From contig NZ_BARF01000048.1 in the NCBI RefSeq assembly GCF_000367365.1, positions 1 to 64,000 on the forward strand: a DNA stretch of 64,000 nt, read 5' to 3'. Both the position numbers and the translations under genes were made by a program. This DNA comes from Streptomyces prunicolor NBRC 13075 (GTDB lineage: Bacteria > Actinomycetota > Actinomycetes > Streptomycetales > Streptomycetaceae). This document shows positions 31,673 through 42,735 of the stretch, one piece after another. The notes under the pieces were generated by a model. It ran no database searches. It saw only the letters and a program-made list of their open reading frames with translations, and was not told where the DNA came from. Each line of letters opens with the position of its first letter. The stretch's first letter is position 1.

Positions 31673-32632
31673 GTGCGCGTCGCGTTCGTCGGCAAGGGCG
31701 GCAGCGGAAAGACCACGCTCTCGGCCCTCTTCGCCCGCCATCTGGCCCGCTCCGGCGCCCCCGTGCTCGCCATCGACGGCGACATCAACCAGCACCTGGC
31801 CGAGGCGCTGTCCCCCGACACGTCTCCCGGCACCGAACCGGTCACCGCCCCACCCCTGGCCGCCCACCTGACCGAGCTGAAGGACTTCCTGCGCGGCACC
31901 AACCCGCGCATCGCCTCCCCCGAGGCCATGATCAAGACCACGCCACCGGGACGCGGTTCACGTCTCCTGCGTCTGCTCGGCGACGACGAGGTGCACGCCC
32001 GTCATGTGGTCCGTGCGGGTGACGTTCCACTGATGGCGACGGGCGAGTTCGAGGAGAGCGACCTCGGGGTGGCCTGCTACCACTCCAAACTCGGCGCGGT
32101 GGAGCTGTACTTGAACCACCTGGTCGACACCCCCGGCGAATACGTCGTGGTCGACATGACGGCGGGCGCCGACGCCTTCGCCTCCGGCCTGTTCACCCGC
32201 TTCGACCTGACGTTCCTGGTGGCCGAACCCACCCGCAAGGGCGTCTCCGTCTATCGCCAGTACCGCGACCACGCACGGGAGTTCGGCATCCGCCTGGCCG
32301 TGATCGGCAACAAGGTCACCGGCGAGGACGACCTGCTCTTCCTCAAGGAGGAGGTGGGGGACGACCTCCTGACCCACCTGGTCCACTCCCCCGCCGTCCG
32401 CGCCGCCGAACAGGGCAGGGCGCAGGGCGAGTTGGAGTCACACAACGTCCACGCCCTGAACGTCCTCCGCGAGGCCGTCGACGCCCACCCCAGGGACTGG
32501 CCGACCCTGCACCGCCACGCCGTCGAGTTCCACCTCCGCAACGCCCACGCCTGGGCGGACAAGGCAACGGGCCTGGATCTCGCGACCCAGGTGGACCCGG
32601 ATTACGTACCGGGCCCGACACCACAGCCCTGA
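31673..32632 (+). CDS. CooC/MinD-like P-loop ATPase
   Basis: A 319-residue deviant-Walker ATPase. The N-terminal FVGKGGSGKTTLSALFARHLA holds the signature lysine of the MinD/CooC/ArsA class; YVVVDMTAGADAFASGLFTRFD is the Walker B region and VIGNKV the later nucleotide motif. CooC-type proteins help insert nickel or other metals into enzymes. The GTG start has no obvious ribosome-binding site. A gene of the SCO5389 family follows 69 bp later on the same strand. The Zur-like box before it suggests expression under zinc limitation, which would make it a metallochaperone or a zinc-sparing paralogue; that is inference. Confidence 0.83.
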   Translation: MRVAFVGKGGSGKTTLSALFARHLARSGAPVLAIDGDINQHLAEALSPDTSPGTEPVTAPPLAAHLTELKDFLRGTNPRIASPEAMIKTTPPGRGSRLLRLLGDDEVHARHVVRAGDVPLMATGEFEESDLGVACYHSKLGAVELYLNHLVDTPGEYVVVDMTAGADAFASGLFTRFDLTFLVAEPTRKGVSVYRQYRDHAREFGIRLAVIGNKVTGEDDLLFLKEEVGDDLLTHLVHSPAVRAAEQGRAQGELESHNVHALNVLREAVDAHPRDWPTLHRHAVEFHLRNAHAWADKATGLDLATQVDPDYVPGPTPQP

Positions 32633-32701
32633 CCACCACCTGCTCGCTCGTTCACTCGCTCACTCAGTGTTCGCCAACTACCAGACAGGACACCCCTTTT
32701 C

Positions 32702-33094
32702 ATGTCTCTCGACGTCTCCCCGAAGCTCCTCGCCGAAGCCGAGCACGGTGACATCCGCGAGGCGGACTTCGTGGACACGGTCCGCACGTCCCTGCCGTAC
32801 GCCTACGACCTGATCGCCGACCTCGCCACCGAACTCCGCGACGGCACAGCCGACTTCACCGACAACCAGACCCCGCCCCCGTCCGAGCAGGAACGCGGCC
32901 AGTTGCTGCGGGCGCTGGCCAGCGACGCGATCCGGGGCAGCCTGGAGCGCCACTTCGGAGTGGCCCTGGCCTTCCAGAACTGCCATCGGGTGGCGGCGTT
33001 CCGGCCGACGGCACTGGACGGGGAGACGTACGCTCGGTTCACGTCGGTGCGGTCCCAAGTGCTGAACCAGTCACCGGAGTTCAGGGACTGCTGA
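32702..33094 (+). CDS. SCO5389-like conserved protein
   Basis: A 130-residue soluble protein without a known domain. It resembles, from memory, the Streptomyces family named after SCO5389: similar length, RTSLPYAYDLI, a NQTPPPSEQERGQLLRALASDAIRG core and a C-terminal QSPEFRDC. Conserved Cys and His occur in FQNCHRV and the protein ends in Cys, which might bind metal. It follows the P-loop ATPase gene by 69 bp and probably shares its promoter. A role cannot be assigned. Confidence 0.75.
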   Translation: MSLDVSPKLLAEAEHGDIREADFVDTVRTSLPYAYDLIADLATELRDGTADFTDNQTPPPSEQERGQLLRALASDAIRGSLERHFGVALAFQNCHRVAAFRPTALDGETYARFTSVRSQVLNQSPEFRDC

Positions 33095-33110
33095 GGCCCA
33101 GGGAGCAGTC
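33086..33110. terminator. Weak inverted repeat between convergent genes
   Basis: GACTGCT (33086-33092) and AGCAGTC (33104-33110) form a 7-bp stem spanning the end of the SCO5389-like gene and the gap to the convergent hydrolase gene. It is short for a terminator. Confidence 0.4.
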
Positions 33111-33112
33111 GG

Positions 33113-33952
33113 TCAGGCCGTGAACGCCGACACGGCCGCGACGAACCGTTCCGCGTCGTCCAGCCACGGCATGTGCCCCGCGCCCGGCTGAACCGCGAAC
33201 TCCGCGTTCGGGAACAGTCCCGCGTACTCCGCCATCGCGCGCGGCGGAGCGGAGATGTCGAACTCCCCGGCCAGGACGAGCACCGGGGACCGGAAGTCGG
33301 CCAGGGCAGCGCGGGTGGCGGCCTGGTCGAAGGCGCCTTCGGCGGCGTAGGCGGTCGCGGCCTCCGCGTTCTTCTCCTTGGCGTCGGCCTCGTCGAAGGC
33401 GCGTGCCGTCTCGTCCCAACGGGCGTGGGCGAAGGGCGCGATGGCCGGCCAGGAGCCGGGGGTCGCTCGGCCGGCGGTGATCTCCTCCAGGGCGGCGAAC
33501 GCGGGTCCGAACCACGGTTCGGACCCGCGCAGTCGCGCGACCTCCAGGCGGTCCTCGGCGGAGATCGGGATGCCGACCGCGTAGACGCTGGGGGTGACCA
33601 GGGTCAGTCGGGCCACGCGCTCCGGGTGGCGGGCCGTGTACAGCGCGGCCAGGTTCGCGCCCGCCGAATGGGCGAGCAGATCCATCCGGTCGAGGCCCAA
33701 CTCCTCGCGCAGCGCCTCGACATCGTCCACCAGGCGGTCGCAGCGGTACGACGCCGGGTCCCTCGGGACCTCCGACTCGCCCGTGCCCCGTAGATCCAGC
33801 CGGATCAGACGGCGATGGGCGGTCAGGCCGCCGAGGGTGCCCAGGTATGCCGAGTCGCGCATCGGGCCGCCGGGGAGGCAGATAAGGGGCGGGCCGTCGC
33901 CCGATGCGTGATACGCGAGGCGGGTTCCGTCGGGTGCGGCGAAGGTCGGCAT
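33113..33952 (-). CDS. Alpha/beta hydrolase (proline iminopeptidase-like)
   Basis: A 279-residue alpha/beta hydrolase. The oxyanion segment is LPGGPMRDSAYLGTLGGL, the nucleophile elbow AHSAGAN, the acid AGEFDISAPP and the histidine GAGHMPW. The LDLRGTGES segment is typical of proline iminopeptidases and related amidases. No signal peptide. ATG 33952 is chosen because the frame upstream is Thr/Pro-rich without similarity. It is a single gene between the metal-type cluster and the glucanase locus. Substrate not assigned. Confidence 0.83.
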   Translation of the reverse strand: MPTFAAPDGTRLAYHASGDGPPLICLPGGPMRDSAYLGTLGGLTAHRRLIRLDLRGTGESEVPRDPASYRCDRLVDDVEALREELGLDRMDLLAHSAGANLAALYTARHPERVARLTLVTPSVYAVGIPISAEDRLEVARLRGSEPWFGPAFAALEEITAGRATPGSWPAIAPFAHARWDETARAFDEADAKEKNAEAATAYAAEGAFDQAATRAALADFRSPVLVLAGEFDISAPPRAMAEYAGLFPNAEFAVQPGAGHMPWLDDAERFVAAVSAFTA

Positions 33953-34010
33953 GGGCGTGAGCGTGTCAGGGGTCCTCGTGTGCGGCAACCGGATTGTCGG
34001 GCGGTGGAAC

Positions 34011-34043
34011 GGACCGGTCCGGCGCCGCGCTCCGGACCGGTCC
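34011..34043. terminator. Stem-loop built from two GGACCGGTCC palindromes
   Basis: GGACCGGTCCGG (34011-34022) and CCGGACCGGTCC (34032-34043) are perfect complements around a 9-nt loop. Each arm is itself a copy of the recurrent palindrome. It lies just after the stop of the GH16 gene and may terminate that transcript. Confidence 0.65.
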
Positions 34044-34048
34044 AGCTG

Positions 34049-35914
34049 TCACTTCTTCTGTTCGACCCGCACCCAGTCCACCTCCGCCTGCACTCCCCCG
34101 GCCGCGACCTTGTCGACGCTCGACTGCGGCAGGCCCCAGTACGGCGTGGTGACCTGGTTCCAACCGGCCGGGTACGCGCCGCCCAGGGCGAGGTTGAGGA
34201 TGACGTACTGGTTGTGGTCGTAGACCCACTGGCCGCGGGTCGATTCGAGTTTGTTGCGGGTGGTCTCCTGGACGAGGTTGTCGTCGACGTAGAAGCGCAT
34301 CCCGGTCGGGGTCCACTCGACGGCGTACGTGTGCCACTGGTCGGCCGTGCCGCCGTTCGGGTAGGTCTGGCGGGCGCCGATGTTGCCGTCGGCGGAGTAG
34401 CCGGGGCCGTGCAGGGCCGTGCTCGTCCAGGTCGGGTAGCCGATGTTCTCCATGATGTCGGTCTCGCCGGAGGCGGGCCAGGACACCGACGGGTCGTCGA
34501 CGTTGCTGCCGAGCAGCCAGAAGGCGGGCCAGAATCCGTCGCCGACCGGAAGCTTCATGCGGGCGCTGACCTTGCCGTACGTGAAGTCGAACTTGGTGTT
34601 GGTGTCGATGCGGCCGGACGTGAAGTCGTAAGTACCGCCGCCCGCTTGGGTGCAGCCCTTGCAGTACTTCGCCGCGAGGATCAACTCACCGTTCTGCGTG
34701 CGGACGTTGTCCGTCGAGTCGACGTACGCCTGGGACTCGCCGTTGACCGAGCCCATCTCCGTGCCGGTCCGGACGACCCGCCACTTGGATCGGTCCAAGG
34801 CCGCCGAGGTGAAGTCGTCGAAGAACGCCGTCTGGTACGTGCCCGACTGGTCGGCGGGGAGTGCGGGGTAGGCCGCCGCCGCGCTGCCGCCGGTGCCCCA
34901 GACCTGGAACTCGTAGAGCGAGTAGCCGAATTGGGCCGTGTAGGGGGCCGGGTTGTAGAAGGAGCGGCGTTCCTTGCCGAGCATGCGGACGTAGCGACCG
35001 GTGACCGGCTGGGGCAGGGTGACCGTGTCGTGGCGGCCGGTCGCGTCGGCGGGGGCCTGGATGTTCGCGCGGCGGGCGGCGATGTCGGCGGCCGAGGGTT
35101 CGTAGACCGTGCGCCAGGTGGTGTTGTCGTCCGAGACCTGGAGCAAGTAGTCGACGGCGTACGCCGATTCCCAGTAGAAGTCGACCGTGTCGATCGTCGA
35201 GGTCGCGCCCAGGTCCACCGAGACCCAGCGGTCGGCGTTCCAGTCGCTGGACCAACGGCTCGCGTCGTCCTTGAGGTTGGCGGGCCAGCCGCCGTCGGTG
35301 ACGTACGCCGGTGAATTGCCGTTGTGCTGATAGTAGTTGGAGTACGCGGGGTGGTTCAGGGCGAGGTTGGTGCGGGTCGTGGACGCGGCGGCCGGCTCAC
35401 CGCCGTAGACCTTGAAAGAGTAGAGCGAGTAGCCGTAGGGCGTGGCACGTTCCAAGCCGCGCATCCGGACGTAACGGCCCGTCACCTCCTGGGGGTACGT
35501 GCTGGTGGTGACCGAGCCTCCGGTGCCCGCCGTCTCCGTGTAGAACGGCGTCCAGTCCGTGCCGTTCTTGGAGACCTCCAGGACGTATCTCTTGCCGTAG
35601 GCGGTCTCCCAGTCGAGGGTGACGCGGTCGATGCGGATCGTCGTGCCGAGGTCGAGGCGGATCCAGGCGTCGTCGGCGAAGTTGCTGGACCAGCGGGTCG
35701 CACCGTCGCCGTCGAAGGCGAGGCCCGGGGCGGTGCCGGCGTTCTCGCTGCCGGAGGCGGTGACGGCGGCCGGGTTGGCGGCGTAGGCGGCGGCCGCGCG
35801 GTCGGTGTCCCAGGTCGCGGCGGCCGCGGCCTGCGGGGCGGGGGCCGCGAGGGCCGGGGTGGCGGAGAGCAGGGCCAGTGCGGTGAGCGCGGTGAGCAGG
35901 GTGCGTGCGGGCAT
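34049..35914 (-). CDS. Secreted GH16 endo-beta-1,3-glucanase with two discoidin (F5/8 C) domains
   Basis: A 621-residue exported enzyme. The signal peptide ends near residue 23. Two F5/8-type C (CBM32-like) domains follow at about 35-170 and 180-345 (WSSNFADDAWIRLDLG; WSSDWNADRWVSVDLG), each ending in a YSLY(S/E)F(K/Q)V motif. The GH16 catalytic domain is at about 355-621, with the catalytic pair in GETDIMEN near residue 483. This is the laminarinase type. AAGGAG precedes the ATG. It lies downstream of the GH1 gene of a sugar-uptake operon but is separated from it by a terminator-like repeat. Role: extracellular cleavage of laminarin or callose-like glucans. Confidence 0.92.
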   Translation of the reverse strand: MPARTLLTALTALALLSATPALAAPAPQAAAAATWDTDRAAAAYAANPAAVTASGSENAGTAPGLAFDGDGATRWSSNFADDAWIRLDLGTTIRIDRVTLDWETAYGKRYVLEVSKNGTDWTPFYTETAGTGGSVTTSTYPQEVTGRYVRMRGLERATPYGYSLYSFKVYGGEPAAASTTRTNLALNHPAYSNYYQHNGNSPAYVTDGGWPANLKDDASRWSSDWNADRWVSVDLGATSTIDTVDFYWESAYAVDYLLQVSDDNTTWRTVYEPSAADIAARRANIQAPADATGRHDTVTLPQPVTGRYVRMLGKERRSFYNPAPYTAQFGYSLYEFQVWGTGGSAAAAYPALPADQSGTYQTAFFDDFTSAALDRSKWRVVRTGTEMGSVNGESQAYVDSTDNVRTQNGELILAAKYCKGCTQAGGGTYDFTSGRIDTNTKFDFTYGKVSARMKLPVGDGFWPAFWLLGSNVDDPSVSWPASGETDIMENIGYPTWTSTALHGPGYSADGNIGARQTYPNGGTADQWHTYAVEWTPTGMRFYVDDNLVQETTRNKLESTRGQWVYDHNQYVILNLALGGAYPAGWNQVTTPYWGLPQSSVDKVAAGGVQAEVDWVRVEQKK

Positions 35915-36007
35915 GCGGGTCTCCTTGAGGGGCGGATCTCCTTCTGGGGGTGCTCGTGCTGACGTACAGCTGACTGTCGTGCGCATGACAGATATGAGGG
36001 TGGTGGT

Positions 36008-36049
36008 GCCCCGGTGGGTGCGGGCTCCCCCGCCCGCGCCCACCGGGGC
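36008..36049 (-). terminator. Terminator after the beta-glucosidase gene
   Basis: An 18-bp inverted repeat with a single G-U-compatible mismatch and a 6-nt loop (arms 36008-36025 and 36032-36049) lies 9 bases after the GH1 stop. Confidence 0.75.
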
Positions 36050-36057
36050 GGCCTTGC

Positions 36058-37416
<1,359 letters not shown>

Positions 37417-37454
37417 TGAAGTCCCTTTACGGTCAGCGGAGTTGGTCGGGTCGG

Positions 37455-38315
37455 TCACTTGACGGCGCCCGCCGTCAGCCCGGCGACGAGATAGCGCTGC
37501 AGCAGCAGGAAGCCGGCGACCACGGGCACGCTGACGACCAGCGAGGCGGCCATGATCTGGTTCCAGTACACGTCGTTGAGCGTGGAGTAGCCCTGGAGTC
37601 CGACGGCGAGCGTGCGGGTCGAGTCGTTCGTCATGACGGAGGCGAAGAGCACTTCTCCCCACGCGGTCATGAAGGCGTAGACGGCGACCGCGACGATGCC
37701 GGGGATCGCGGCCGGTACGACGACGCGCAGCAGTGCGCCGAGCGGTCCGCAGCCGTCGACCAGCGCCGCCTCGTCCAAGTCCCTTGGCACGGAGTCGAAG
37801 TAGCCGATCAGCATCCAGATGGAGAAGGGCAGGGAGAAGGTGAGATACGTCAGGATCAGGCCGCCGCGCGAGCCGAACAGGGCGATGCCCGTGGCGTTGC
37901 CGATGTTGACGTAGAGGAGGAACAGCGGGAGGAGGAAGAGGATGCCCGGGAACATCTGGGTGGACAGGACGGTGACCGTGAAGACGCGCTTGCCGCGGAA
38001 CTCGTAGCGGCTGACGGCGTACGCGGCGAAGACCGCGATCACCACCGAGCAGAGGGTCGCTGCGACGGACACGATCAGCGAGTTCATGAAGTACTTCGCG
38101 AGCGGGACCGTCGACCAGATGTCGATGTACGGGCGGATCGTGAGGCCGCTCGGCAGCCAGCGGAACTTGCCCGTGACGTCCGAGAGCGGTTTCAGGGAGC
38201 TGGAGAGCATGACGTACACCGGCACCAGGACGAAGCCGGCGAGCAGGGTGAGGAAGATCCGCCGCGACCAGATGAAGGAGCGGGGCGGGGCCATCGGGGA
38301 ACTGGCACTAGACAT
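37455..38315 (-). CDS. Carbohydrate ABC transporter permease, MalG type
   Basis: A 286-residue inner-membrane permease with six transmembrane segments. The EAA loop EAALVDGCGPLGALLRVVVPAAIPGI is near residues 191-216. It pairs with the MalF-type permease encoded just upstream, with which it overlaps by 8 bp. Like most Streptomyces oligosaccharide importers, the operon has no ATPase gene; the shared ATPase MsiK probably serves it. Substrate: beta-gluco-oligosaccharides by context. Confidence 0.92.
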   Translation of the reverse strand: MSSASSPMAPPRSFIWSRRIFLTLLAGFVLVPVYVMLSSSLKPLSDVTGKFRWLPSGLTIRPYIDIWSTVPLAKYFMNSLIVSVAATLCSVVIAVFAAYAVSRYEFRGKRVFTVTVLSTQMFPGILFLLPLFLLYVNIGNATGIALFGSRGGLILTYLTFSLPFSIWMLIGYFDSVPRDLDEAALVDGCGPLGALLRVVVPAAIPGIVAVAVYAFMTAWGEVLFASVMTNDSTRTLAVGLQGYSTLNDVYWNQIMAASLVVSVPVVAGFLLLQRYLVAGLTAGAVK

Positions 38316-39315
38316 CGGCCGACCTCCGTCCGCGTGAGGTGATGACGAGATACACGCCGGTGACGACGAGCAGGAACAGGAGCAGCAGGACCGACATGGC
38401 CGAGCCGGTGCCGAAGTTCCAGGTGACGAACGAGGCTTGGTAGATGTGCACCGAGATGAGGTCCGCGGCCTCGGGTGCCGCCCTGCCGAACAGGACGTAC
38501 GGCGTGTTGAAGTCGTTGAACGTCCACAGGAACAGGACGAGGACCAGCACCTGGTTGACCGGGCGCAGCGACGGCAGGGTGATGCGGCGGATCTGCTGCA
38601 ACATGCCGGCGCCGTCGATGGACGCGGCCTCGTACAACTCCTTGGGGATGTTCTGCAGGCCGGCCATGACGATGAGGAAGGCGAACGGCCAGCCCTTCCA
38701 CACGTGCACGATGAGCAGCGCGTAGAAGCTGTTGTCGCCGATCAGCCAGAACGACGGCTTGCCGGTGATGTGCAGCTGGTCGTGCAGGACGTGGTTCACC
38801 AGGCCGTTGTCGTGCTGGAACATGAAGACCCAGGTGATGACGGCCGCGTAGACCGGCAGCGCGTAGGGGATCAGAAAGAGCGCTCTCAGGAATCCCCGGC
38901 CGCGGAAGTTGTCCTGCATGTAGATCGCGGTGACCGTGCCGAGCAGCCAGCAGAAGGCGACCGACAGCAGGGTGAACGCGACGGTGACGAAGAAAGAGTG
39001 CAGCAGCGACTTGCCGACGGGGGCGCTGAAGTCCACCGAGACCTTGTAGTTGCCGAAACCGGTCCAGGGCGCGGTGCCCCAGTCGCGGATGTAGAACTGG
39101 GTGAGCTCCTTGAAGCTCATGACGATGCCGATGACCATCGGCACCAGATGGACCAGGAGTTCGAGGATCAGGGCGGGCAGGAGCAGCAGGTAGGGCAGTC
39201 CGATACGGCGGATCCGTTCGCCGCGCCGCCGGCGCGGGCCGGGGGCCGCCGGGTCGGAAGGGTTCTTCCGCACGGCGGCCTCCGGGGTGACAGTGCTCGT
39301 CACAGTCGCACTCAC
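38308..39315 (-). CDS. Carbohydrate ABC transporter permease, MalF type
   Basis: A 335-residue permease with six transmembrane segments after a basic N-terminal tail of about 40 residues. The EAA loop is EAASIDGAGMLQQIRRITLPSLRPV. The GTG start overlaps the stop of the solute-binding protein gene (GTGA), so the two are translationally coupled. It forms a heterodimer with the MalG-type partner. No unusual feature. Confidence 0.92.
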   Translation of the reverse strand: MSATVTSTVTPEAAVRKNPSDPAAPGPRRRRGERIRRIGLPYLLLLPALILELLVHLVPMVIGIVMSFKELTQFYIRDWGTAPWTGFGNYKVSVDFSAPVGKSLLHSFFVTVAFTLLSVAFCWLLGTVTAIYMQDNFRGRGFLRALFLIPYALPVYAAVITWVFMFQHDNGLVNHVLHDQLHITGKPSFWLIGDNSFYALLIVHVWKGWPFAFLIVMAGLQNIPKELYEAASIDGAGMLQQIRRITLPSLRPVNQVLVLVLFLWTFNDFNTPYVLFGRAAPEAADLISVHIYQASFVTWNFGTGSAMSVLLLLFLLVVTGVYLVITSRGRRSADV

Positions 39316-40628
39316 TTCGCCGGCATCTGCTGCTGAGCCTTTTCGAGCTCCGCCTTGACCGACGCTGTCGTGACCGCGCGGCCGGCGGCGGCGTCGGCGA
39401 ACAGGTTCTTGACGGCCGTGCCGACCGCCGTCTCGAACTGCGACTCGTCGGCGACCTGCGGCAGCGCGGCGGCGCTGGTGGCGAGGGTGTTCTTCAGGAC
39501 GGCGTTCGCGGGGGTGTTGAACGCGGTGTCCTCCTGCGCGGTCTTCACCGGCGGGATGGAGCTGTAGGCGGTGTTGAGGATCTTCTGCTCGGCGTCGCTC
39601 GTCATGAACTTCACGAACTTGGTGGAACCGTCCAAGTTGTTCGTGTTCTTGAAGACGGCGAGGTTGATGCCGGCCACCATCGAGTTGGTCTGTACGCCGG
39701 TGCCCGGGCTGCCGGACTGCACGGGTATCGGGGCGATGCCGTACGAACTCTCGCTCATCCCCTGGGACTTGAGGTTGGCGGAGGCCGACTGCCACATCAG
39801 CATCGCCGTCTTGCCCTTGGCGAAGTCACTGACCGACTGGTTCTGCGCGTACTCGGCGTTGCCGACCGGGATGACCTTGTCCTTGGCCATCAGGTCGACG
39901 TACTGCTTGACGGCCGCCACGACACCGTCGTTGGTGAAGTCGGCCTTGCCGTCGGCGGTGAAGAACTCGGCGCCGTGCTGCTTGGCGAAGACGAAGGTGT
40001 GGTGGATGTTCTCGGAGACGTTGGCGCCCTCGGCACCGAGCGCCTGCTTGCCCTTCGCCTCGATCTTCTTTCCGTCGGCGACCAACTCGGCCCAGGTGGC
40101 GGGCGGTTGGGAGATGCCCGCGTCGGCGAAGATCTGCTTGTTGTAGTAGAGCGCGTACGCCATCGAGTACAGCGGGACGGCGGCCGGGTCCTTGCCGGTG
40201 GCGCCGGTGGAGCCGAGCGCGGAGTCTACGAAGCGGTCCTTGCCGCCGATCTTCGCGAAGTTGGCCGTGCTCCACGGCAGGAAGGCACCGGTGGCCTGGA
40301 GCGAGGCGCTCCAGGTGTTGCCGATGTTCAGGACGTCGGGGCCCTGGCCGGAAGTCGTCGCCGTGAGGATGCGGTTGAGGAGATCGGACCAGGGCACGAC
40401 CTCCAGCTTCACGGTGATGCCGGTCTGCTTCTTGAACTTCTCGAGCTCGGGCTGGAGGACCTTCTTGTCGATCGCGATGCTGGCGCCCTGGTTGGAGGCC
40501 CAGTAGGTGAGCGTCTTGGGCGAGTCGTTGGATCCCCCACCCGTGGACGAACCGCCTCCGCAGGCCGTGGCCGCTAGGGCGAGTGACATGGTGACGGCGC
40601 CTACGGCCGCGGCTCGGATGCTGCGCAT
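39312..40628 (-). CDS. Carbohydrate ABC transporter solute-binding lipoprotein
   Basis: A 438-residue SBP_bac_1 lipoprotein. The signal peptide ends in a lipobox (AATAC) at residue 23, followed by a Gly/Ser linker. Features include TLTYWASNQGASI, TSGQGPDVLNIGNTW and VPLYSMAYALYYNKQIFADAGI, as in oligosaccharide-binding proteins. It is the first gene of the operon binding protein - MalF - MalG - GH1. A palindrome lies 28 bp upstream of its start, and the divergent gene is a GH55 exo-glucanase, so capture of laminari-oligosaccharides is the likely role. Confidence 0.92.
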   Translation of the reverse strand: MRSIRAAAVGAVTMSLALAATACGGGSSTGGGSNDSPKTLTYWASNQGASIAIDKKVLQPELEKFKKQTGITVKLEVVPWSDLLNRILTATTSGQGPDVLNIGNTWSASLQATGAFLPWSTANFAKIGGKDRFVDSALGSTGATGKDPAAVPLYSMAYALYYNKQIFADAGISQPPATWAELVADGKKIEAKGKQALGAEGANVSENIHHTFVFAKQHGAEFFTADGKADFTNDGVVAAVKQYVDLMAKDKVIPVGNAEYAQNQSVSDFAKGKTAMLMWQSASANLKSQGMSESSYGIAPIPVQSGSPGTGVQTNSMVAGINLAVFKNTNNLDGSTKFVKFMTSDAEQKILNTAYSSIPPVKTAQEDTAFNTPANAVLKNTLATSAAALPQVADESQFETAVGTAVKNLFADAAAGRAVTTASVKAELEKAQQQMPAK

Positions 40629-40655
40629 ACTCCGGGTGTCCCTTCAGGGAATGCA

Positions 40656-40680
40656 CTCACGACTTAATTTAGGACGTGAG
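40656..40680. promoter_or_regulatory. Inverted repeat upstream of the sugar-uptake operon
   Basis: CTCACG and CGTGAG arms are separated by 13 A/T-rich bases (ACTTAATTTAGGA). The AT-rich core stands out from the local GC content. A regulator-binding site or promoter element is likely; the protein is not identifiable. Confidence 0.5.
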
Positions 40681-40783
40681 TTAAACCTCGGAAGCCAAAG
40701 GCGTCAAGAGTTTGGACGCCACTCGTCGAACTCGGTCGTACCTCTTGACGGCCGCGTTCACGGACCTGAAGCATTCCCCCGCG

Positions 40784-40797
40784 AGAGAGCGCTCCCA
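40784..40797. promoter_or_regulatory. CebR-like operator before the GH55 gene
   Basis: AGAGAGCGCTCCCA matches 12 of 14 positions of the CebR/LacI-type consensus TGGGAGCGCTCCCA known from Streptomyces cello-oligosaccharide genes. It lies 42 bp before the GH55 start. Confidence 0.7.
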
Positions 40798-40838
40798 ACC
40801 CCACCGGCGTTCATTTCATGAACAAGGAGAGCCGCGAC

Positions 40839-42608
<1,770 letters not shown>

Positions 42609-42687
42609 GACCTCGGGAGTCTCCGAAATCCCGGGAGCCCGTGAGACCCCCGGGAGTCCATGGAGACCACCCGGAGTCCCTCAGTAC

Positions 42688-42733
42688 GTGGCGGGTGCGG
42701 GCCGAAGCTCCCCCTTCGGTCCGCACCCGCCAC
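42688..42733. terminator. Bidirectional terminator between GH55 and EF-G genes
   Basis: Two 20-base arms (42688-42707 and 42714-42733) pair with one G-U-compatible mismatch around a 6-nt loop, directly before the convergent EF-G stop codon. Confidence 0.85.
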
Positions 42734-42735
42734 CG

